From assembly GCA_029211065.1 (NCBI GenBank), contig JARGFK010000002.1, forward strand, positions 1-64,000: DNA of 64,000 nt, in the 5' to 3' direction. The notes below the pieces were generated by a model. That model had not been told where the DNA came from and searched no databases. It saw only the letters and a program-made list of their open reading frames with translations. The translations under genes were made by a program, and so were the position numbers. This stretch comes from Desulfobacterales bacterium. Lineage in GTDB: Bacteria > Desulfobacterota > Desulfobacteria > Desulfobacterales > JARGFK01. The stretch's first letter is position 1, and each line of letters starts with the position of its first letter. Below, piece by piece: positions 63,616-64,000 of the stretch.

Positions 63616-64000
63616 ATGCGCGTCCTGCTCATTCAACCACCCCTTGAGGATTTTTATACCACCGCCATCCGCCTGTACCCCCTGGGGCTGGTGTATGCCG
63701 CCGCCGTGCTCCGCACGTTGGGTGTTGCGGTTGGGATACTGGACTGTCTCAACCCCTTAAGGAAAAAGCACCTGCCGCTGCCGCCGGAGTTTCGCTACCT
63801 GGAGCCGTTTTTAGAGCAGGACCCGTTATTATTCAAGCGCTTCTACCGCTTCGGCATTTCAGATGCGGCAACGCTCCGGCGCATTGATGCATTTGCCCCG
63901 GACATGGTGGGCATATCCTCCCAGTTTACCGCTTATTTCAGCAGCGTGGAAAAGCTGGCCAGCCTGATCAAGCTGCATTCGAACGTGCCTGTTTTTATCG
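63616..64000 (+). CDS. B12-binding radical SAM protein, N-terminal part (cut by window end)
   Basis: The reading frame starts MRVLLIQPPLEDFYTTAIRL, then PLGLVYAAAVLRTLGVAV with the Rossmann-like pattern of B12-binding domains, and reaches GISSQFTAYFSSVEKLASL at the window edge. About 128 residues visible. The radical SAM CxxxCxxC motif would lie downstream, so that part is inferred from the usual architecture. Confidence 0.65.
   Translation, partial: MRVLLIQPPLEDFYTTAIRLYPLGLVYAAAVLRTLGVAVGILDCLNPLRKKHLPLPPEFRYLEPFLEQDPLLFKRFYRFGISDAATLRRIDAFAPDMVGISSQFTAYFSSVEKLASLIKLHSNVPVFI

Overview
The window reads as chromosome of a free-living anaerobic bacterium, most likely a Desulfobacterota (Deltaproteobacteria) sulfate reducer or relative. 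This is inferred from gene families, not from a marker gene: a DUF1847 protein beside succinate dehydrogenase/fumarase genes, a methanogen-type thymidylate synthase, an endonuclease Q plus UvrD-helicase pair, half-size COG0701 permeases, several CoA-transferases, class I [4Fe-4S] fumarase and cysteine-cluster proteins. No rRNA, tRNA, CRISPR array, phage or intact insertion sequence was seen.

Layout. 1-10.3 kb is a catabolic or acyl-CoA region: an M20 amidohydrolase, a two-subunit CoA-transferase, a Pat-like acyl-CoA-synthetase/GNAT protein, an MFS permease, a fluoroacetate-dehalogenase-like hydrolase and two half-size permeases. The CoA-transferase/Pat block is bracketed by direct repeats that are decayed 3' ends of a Y1 (REP-associated type) transposase, and a second copy of the MFS 3' end sits at the left edge. 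10.7-17 kb holds a cysteine-cluster protein, a Ser/Thr kinase with TPRs next to a LysM lipoprotein, a PAS-only protein, a secreted phosphoesterase and a frameshifted MFS gene. 18.3-20.8 kb is aroF-aroB, preceded by what looks like a Phe/Trp transcription attenuator: a 29-codon leader peptide containing FFWRWWW, then a 16-bp terminator hairpin with a U-tract.

20.9-28.1 kb is the most unusual block: five consecutive minus-strand genes encode a secreted von Willebrand factor A protein, two other secreted proteins of unknown family, a membrane protein with FtsX/MacB-like topology (one N-terminal helix, a long outside domain, three C-terminal helices) and a complete ABC ATPase. I read it as an undescribed envelope machine of the mechanotransmission ABC class. 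28.5-33 kb holds a Na/phosphate cotransporter, a broken SelA-like PLP enzyme, an intergenic palindrome cluster, a small two-helix membrane protein and a DUF1989 protein.

33.1-42.3 kb is a probable GntR-controlled catabolic cluster: regulator with its own strong promoter and palindromic operator, a fused SdhC/D-like cytochrome b, SdhA, SdhB, DUF1847, fumarase alpha and beta, then MmgE/PrpD and CaiB/BaiF CoA-transferase. It would link a C4/C5 dicarboxylic acid pathway to quinone-coupled succinate/fumarate chemistry. 42.3-49.3 kb (minus) has PBP1A, then a dnaN-gyrB-thyA set without dnaA or recF beside a very AT-rich gap. 49.6-53.1 kb is an EndoQ-UvrD gene interrupted by one in-frame TAA. 53.1-64 kb is mixed: nitroreductase, rhomboid protease, OsmC, trypsin-TPR lipoprotein, a truncated ABC ATPase running in frame into the next gene, an RNase H-fold exonuclease, MFS transporter, FmdB-type zinc ribbon, UPF0173 hydrolase and the start of a B12-binding (radical SAM type) protein cut by the window end.
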